This document shows positions 59,934 to 64,000 of a DNA stretch of 64,000 nucleotides, one piece after another. Numbering within the stretch: position 1 is the stretch's first letter; each line of letters opens with the position of its first letter. The stretch comes from Collybiopsis luxurians FD-317 M1 (Eukaryota > Basidiomycota > Agaricomycetes > Agaricales > Omphalotaceae): assembly GCA_000827265.1 (NCBI GenBank), contig KN834759.1:291666-355665 (forward strand), written 5' to 3'. The notes beneath the pieces are model-generated. The model worked only from the letters and a program-made list of their open reading frames with translations. It ran no database searches and was not told where the DNA came from. Made by a program: the position numbers and the translations under genes.

Positions 59934-60345
59934 TTATACGTTCGGCCTCTCAGTCGCCATCTTTGCCCCTTTGACTCGAGTCACCATCTTGTTAATCGCA
60001 ACATCCCTCGCAAAATCAGGATTCAGGATGTCCCCGTGCTTCGGTTTAACATCATCGCTAAACGGACTGAACCCACAATCATCCATAGCTCCAAGTTGGT
60101 AAACTGGAATATACTCTATTTACTTGCCTTTACCAGCCTCTCGCAAACCTGTTCCGGAGTCTCCGCCGTCGCATTGAGCGATTACTCCAATGACAGGAAA
60201 GTAACTTGTCTCACACCCTGACTCGAAGCATCTTTCCGGATATGTTTACCAATTTGGAGGGCGAGTCCCTCGTGTTGCGTATACTCGTTCTGGCTTCCGC
60301 ACAGTAGAAAAGTCGTCGTATATATCGTCCGGCAATTTATTGGCG
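59934..60345 (-). pseudogene. Relic of a UROD/MetE-like (methionine synthase type) gene
   Basis: On the minus strand, AIANKLPDDI-like residues (about 60335) lie upstream of NATAETPEQVCERLVKA. After a possible intron ending TTCCAG comes QLGAMDDCGFSPFSDDVKP, which looks like the C-terminal Cys-containing end of fungal cobalamin-independent methionine-synthase-like proteins. It ends AKMATERPNV and a stop at 59934. Only this end is present, and a stop or frameshift separates the first two blocks near 60180. It lies between two tandem secreted-protein genes and was probably carried or trapped there by duplication. Confidence 0.55.
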
Positions 60346-60449
60346 ATGCCTTGCAGAAATACAGAGATCCAGTGTGAACTGACGATTAGTTGATGGAGCC
60401 ACATTTTAGCCATCACGAAGAAGACTGCACCGCTATCTAATAAAACGCC

Positions 60450-61266
60450 TTAATGTTGACTGACAACGATACCGGGGATTGGCACTTGATTCTGTACGCC
60501 TTCGACCTCCCCATATTTCTTTTTGGGATCAAAAGGAACATTCTAGGAGCACGAAACGGCGCATAAGAAAAACCAGTCAAAACAAAAAACAAGGTAATCC
60601 GAACTGACTGTCTCTCCCACCACCTCACCATACTTCACCTCAAATATCAACTTCTTTCCCTCCTCATCAGTCATATACCCAGAAAACCTATTCCAGTCAT
60701 CCACCTTCATCTCCTGCAAATCATTCCTAACCATCACAGTACCCACATAAGTAACCGACTTTTTCATCTTATCCTTCAAACCCGAAGGAGCCTTCGGCCA
60801 CGTCCCCGGAAGCTTAATCGTAAACCTAATAACCTTTTGATTCTGTTTTTGTTCCCAATTTGCCATGTTTTTACAGTGTTTCGAGTCAACGGCTTCGATT
60901 GGATCACTCTTCTCTACGGATTTCAAAAGGCTCAACGTTTTCGTGACCATCCCTCGGGCTTTGTCGCCTCGTTCCTGGTCCTTGAGGAAGGTGAGTGGGC
61001 TGTGATCGGTGTGAAAGACGATGGAGGGAGTGATAGCTTTGGACGTCGTTCCTGCGCGGGTGTTCAAGTGGGAAGAATCTACCTCTCCTCGGCGAGCGGA
61101 GGTAGAATTCGTTTCCCGGCTGCTGCCTTCTGATGCCTAAAAACAAGCATTTGAGCTTAGTCTTCAAGTTAAAACCTGTGAAACTCACCGGAATCGAAAC
61201 AGGTCCTGCGAGAGCAAGAGAAGCTCCAAAAATCAAGGCGGTATAAGCGGCGCGAAGCAGTCGCAT
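60450..61266 (-). CDS. Small secreted protein, family member B
   Basis: Three exons, 61266-61189, 61136-60609 and 60542-60450, give 232 residues. The start is the ATG at 61266 (MRLLRAAYTALIFGASLALA), a signal peptide like that of member A. Conserved blocks are PGTWPKAPSGLKDKMKK, YVGTVMVRNDLQEMKVDDWN, RFSGYMTDEEGKKLIFEVKY and GEVVGET. The last exon is NVPFDPKKKYGEVEG ending VVSQH. Intron phases match those of member A exactly. The two are a tandem duplicate pair in the same orientation, about 1.2 kb apart. Function unknown. Confidence 0.78.
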
Positions 61267-61668
61267 GGTTTTTGTTACAGTAAGCTGCACTTTGAGAATG
61301 CGAAAGAAGAATCAAGGAGATTGCTCTGCGACTGGAACTGGATATCCTTGGGACTTTTAACAGTGACTACAACTGACCGACCAGCGGTTGCAATTGAAAC
61401 AATTGGACTTCTTCATTCCGTCTTATATAGGATAAGTTTGATGGCGGCCGACTAGATAAAAGCTTTTAGCAATCTCGGATGTGGACGAAGCTGAAACATG
61501 TCAAGAAGCACCGGCTATTTAAGCGATTAATATCGATAAATGCTCATTGCACGAATGATGAATCTCAGGCTTCAAGTTGTATCGCTACATTAAAAAGTCT
61601 TCACGAAATTTATCAATGAAATCAGAAAAGGAGAGCAAAAAAGACCATCAGCATTTGCTTATATCATT

Positions 61669-61762
61669 TCCGACACGGGGAATCGAACCCCGGGCTATCG
61701 CGCTTCATTCCAAAATTTACAAATATGAGAGGCGATAATGTTAGCCACTACACCATATCGGA
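61669..61762 (-). tRNA. tRNA-Glu(CTC) with intron
   Basis: On the minus strand the acceptor arms TCCGATA and TGTCGGA pair, with one mismatch. The D arm holds the A-box TGGTGTAGTGGCTA and the T arm holds the B-box GGTTCGATTCC. The anticodon stem ATCGC/GCGAT closes a loop with CTC as anticodon (C-T-CTC-A-C). A 23-nt intron (TATTTGTAAATTTTGGAATGA AG) sits after position 37, the standard nuclear tRNA intron site. Removing it leaves 71 nt before CCA addition. Confidence 0.92.
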
Positions 61763-61980
61763 TTTGTAATCTTCGGATATTTTGGTTGACCTATCGAGGT
61801 CTTTCTGATCAGCCCCGAAATACACTTCCTCCACTTCCAGCTAATCTAGGTATACAGGATATTCGACACTACAGACCGAACATCCTATAGGCTATACGCT
61901 ACTTACGGTACGAAAAAACCTTTTCAACCCCCCACCCTTCCTCCCCAAAACTCCCGCTGCCCACTCCACACCCCTCAACT

Positions 61981-63631
61981 TCAAGTCCGTTTCGCCCTCC
62001 GCGTCCTCACATTGGGGAACTGCACAGGGGCAGTGAGCACCGCGAATTTAGTATCACCCAACGTATCCGAAAGTCCACGACTGGATAGTTGGTGTTCGCT
62101 GAGTGTTTTGAGTTTACAGCCGAGGCTGCGATAGATTGTTTGGATCCTAAATGTGGGGTGCGAAAAGTGTTTGGAGAGAAAGAGCGGAGAAGGAGAGGCG
62201 TGTTAGATGAGAGGTCAAGAAGGGAGGGGAGGGGAGGGGAGAAAGACGCACTCCTGCACTCGCATACTAAGATCGTCAGCTAGTGTTTTTGGATTCGAGG
62301 CAAAATCGTCTACGCGAAGACAGAGTGCGAGGAGATAGGCTAGGAACTTTGTAGACATGGCGGAGGTATATAGATGGCTGGATATCAACGCGTTAGCGAT
62401 CAAGCCCTAGGAGAGAGGAGATGCTTCACGTACACCGAAGATCCTCGAGTGGTTTCGGTAAACCTAGAGAGAAGGCCGTCGACGACGATAGTCGGGACGT
62501 TGTTCATCTTTTCGTAAACGGTATCCTTGTCCATGCCTTTTGGATGGCTGATGACTCGACGGAAGAGGAACATCGTTGAGACGTAGAGGAGAATTTTTCT
62601 AGGTAGAGTCAGCGTTTGCAAAATTAAGGAAACGAACGAAAAAACATACAGTTTTCGTTTCCGGGCTTTGCTCTTCTCTCCATCTTGACCCAGCCGCTTG
62701 AGGTGATTATTAACCCATTTACAATACTTGAAGGGGAGCATGCTAGCAGGATTATTGCTCTTGAGATTCTCCTCTACCGGAGTGGCATTGAGAGCCTTAA
62801 ACTCTGCATCCGGAATTATTTCGTTCAACGGATACACGTCGCCTGGTTCAGTAGCTGTGGCAGAAAATGGCGGAATAAGACGCGTAGAGTCTGCTAGGTC
62901 CTTTGCTTCCTCTACACCGCGACTCAGCTCTTAAACCGTGAGATCAAAAGGGGGATGAATTACCTTTGGTCAGCAAACCCTCTGCTTTTTCATCGATACC
63001 TTCAACCACATGCTGCATCACTCCCTCCATCGCACCAACATCGACGCGATTGCGTTCATGAGCACGAATAGCCGCTCTAGCTTTTTTAGTGCCAAAAGTT
63101 TCTCCCAGAGCCGTTCGAGCATCGTGGTAGGCTAAAGGCGTAGGTTCATCGGCCGGTGGTATAGATTTGAGAGCCTTTACAGTTCGAGTGAGAATGAAGG
63201 GGGATTTCGGAGTAGAAAGAATTTTTAATTTTGAAGTTTTAGGGTCGCGGACGGCGAGGAGATATCTGAGGGCAGTATATTAGAAAAAATTGTGTGGAAA
63301 AAGGTCATCGCCGCAACGCACCGACAGCCATGTTCAGCTACTCGTCTTGTTTCCTCTTCGTTTGATATGAATTCAACCTGGGGTGCTTCGCCAACGACCA
63401 TACTGACATCGCTGGCATCCTCTTTATTGCGTGCATAGCATTTGAAGGGAGTATCTTTTGGCGGATGAAGAGCTGGAAAACTGACTGGTAGGGGATCGTA
63501 AGGCCAACGTTACAAAATATGAAAGGGTTTGAGTACATGCCCAACAGAGGACCGACTGATCCAGTCGATGGCGAAGGGACAATTTCAACGTCAATGCTGT
63601 CGTCGTCGTCTCGTTTTCGTTTATGGGGCAT
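61981..63631 (-). CDS. RPA49: DNA-directed RNA polymerase I subunit RPA49
   Basis: RPA49 forms, with RPA34, the TFIIF-like heterodimer of Pol I that supports rRNA transcription in the nucleolus. The frame starts at 63631 (MPHKRKRDDDDSIDVEIVPS). The dimerisation part includes TPFKCYARNKE and VEFISNEEETRRVAEHGCRY, followed by LLAVRDPKTSKLKIL. The family motif ARTALGETFGTKKARAAIRA and ERNRVDVGAM follow. The tandem winged-helix region includes ASMLPFKYCKWVNNHLKRLG, FLFRRVISHPKGMD and IANALISSHLYTSAM. The last exon reads IQTIYRSLGCKLKTLSEHQL and ends RRAKRT. About six short introns are needed. The splice into the last exon uses GTGCGT, keeping frame (VQE-IQT). It diverges from SET2 with only about 30 bp between starts. 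Confidence 0.9.
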
Positions 63632-63661
63632 GGTGGTGGTAGCGGACTAAATTACATCCCA
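63632..63661. promoter_or_regulatory. Very short divergent RPA49/SET2 spacer
   Basis: Only 30 bp separate the two start codons chosen (RPA49 at 63631, SET2 at 63662), so the core promoters must lie inside one another's 5' regions. An alternative upstream SET2-frame ATG at 63623 would even overlap RPA49. Confidence 0.6.
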
Positions 63662-64000
63662 ATGTCTATCTTTGACCACGATGAAGGTCCTTCACGCTCC
63701 CCCAACAACAATATGTCTGCTTCCTCGTCCTCGTCCTCAAAGACGTCTACACCCCCTTTGCCAGCGTCAGGTCCTCTATCTAATTCTAGAAAACAAACCA
63801 TGACCACCGCTGCAGCTACTCAGTTCATTAGCCATCTTCCGGTCGCCCGGGATGTGGCTATGAAATCTTTTACAGAGATTTCTGACAACTGGTATCAGTA
63901 TAAAACTCTTGGCCGCGTCAGAGAACTCGAAGAGAGTATGATGTGCGACTGCAATTTTGACCCAGGTAAGCCAACTTGAGGGACACACTGCAGTTCAACG
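63662..64000 (+). CDS. SET2: SET2 histone H3K36 methyltransferase, 5' end only
   Basis: The first exon (63662-63965) starts MSIFDHDEGPSRSPNN, passes a Ser-rich stretch, then reads FISHLPVARDVAMKSFTEIS and YQYKTLGRVRELEESMMCDC. The Cys-x-Cys begins the AWS (associated-with-SET) zinc-binding region that precedes the SET domain in SET2, and the exon ends NFDP at a GTAAGC donor. SET2 methylates H3 Lys36 during Pol II elongation. The SET, post-SET, WW and SRI parts lie beyond the window, so only identity and start can be judged. Confidence 0.82.

Noticed and set aside
1..64000. CRISPR arrays, operons, ribosome binding sites, riboswitches
   Set aside because: The window is fungal nuclear DNA with spliced genes; no regularly spaced short direct repeats of CRISPR type were seen.

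Overview
This window is nuclear DNA from a filamentous basidiomycete, most likely a mushroom-forming agaricomycete. The evidence is the dense short introns (about 50-60 bp), a FunK1-type fungal kinase, a DUF6533-type 7TM protein, a mushroom-style set of membrane and small secreted proteins, and a transposon island that has lost its CpG dinucleotides. No prokaryotic, organellar or viral genes were seen.

Layout. 1-4.7 kb: AT-rich repeat-like DNA with a MITE and a possible NLR-exon relic. 4.7-10.3 kb: FunK1 kinase (minus) and NPR3/NPRL3 of the SEACIT/GATOR1 complex (plus). 10.3-13.4 kb: AT-rich, no gene. 13.5-23 kb: an intact 8-exon cytochrome P450, a duplicated and broken copy of the NPR3 3' end, an unknown serine-rich protein, an MFS anion permease and an isopenicillin-N-synthase-like 2-oxoglutarate oxygenase. 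23-32 kb: a DUF6533 7TM protein, a CorA-like membrane protein, two TA-flanked MITEs, a second copy of the oxygenase 3' end joined to a convergent Q/E-rich gene, and a secreted kinase-fold protein. 32.9-37.2 kb: two paralogous 7TM genes. About 37.5-54.5 kb: a transposon island with a complete but dead Ty1/copia element (239-bp LTRs, 5-bp target duplication), a dead pogo-type transposase and tandem repeats. 54.9-56.3 kb: the third 7TM paralog. 56.9-64 kb: an unknown protein, two tandem paralogous small secreted proteins with a MetE-like relic between them, an intron-containing tRNA-Glu, RPA49 (RNA polymerase I) and the 5' end of SET2, divergent from RPA49.

Conserved housekeeping genes (NPR3, tRNA-Glu, RPA49, SET2) lie near both ends. 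The middle is accessory: paralogous 7TM proteins, secreted proteins, P450/oxygenase/permease, segmental duplications and transposons. The strongest whole-region signal is the CpG-depleted island. It contains a stretch of nearly 2 kb with no CG, LTRs that differ mainly by TG/CA swaps, and conserved arginine codons turned into TGA stops. All of this points to cytosine-methylation-driven decay of repeats, and the island sits between members of the 7TM family.

Exon boundaries were read by eye from GT/AG signals and reading-frame continuity. Functions rest on recognised motifs, not on database searches.
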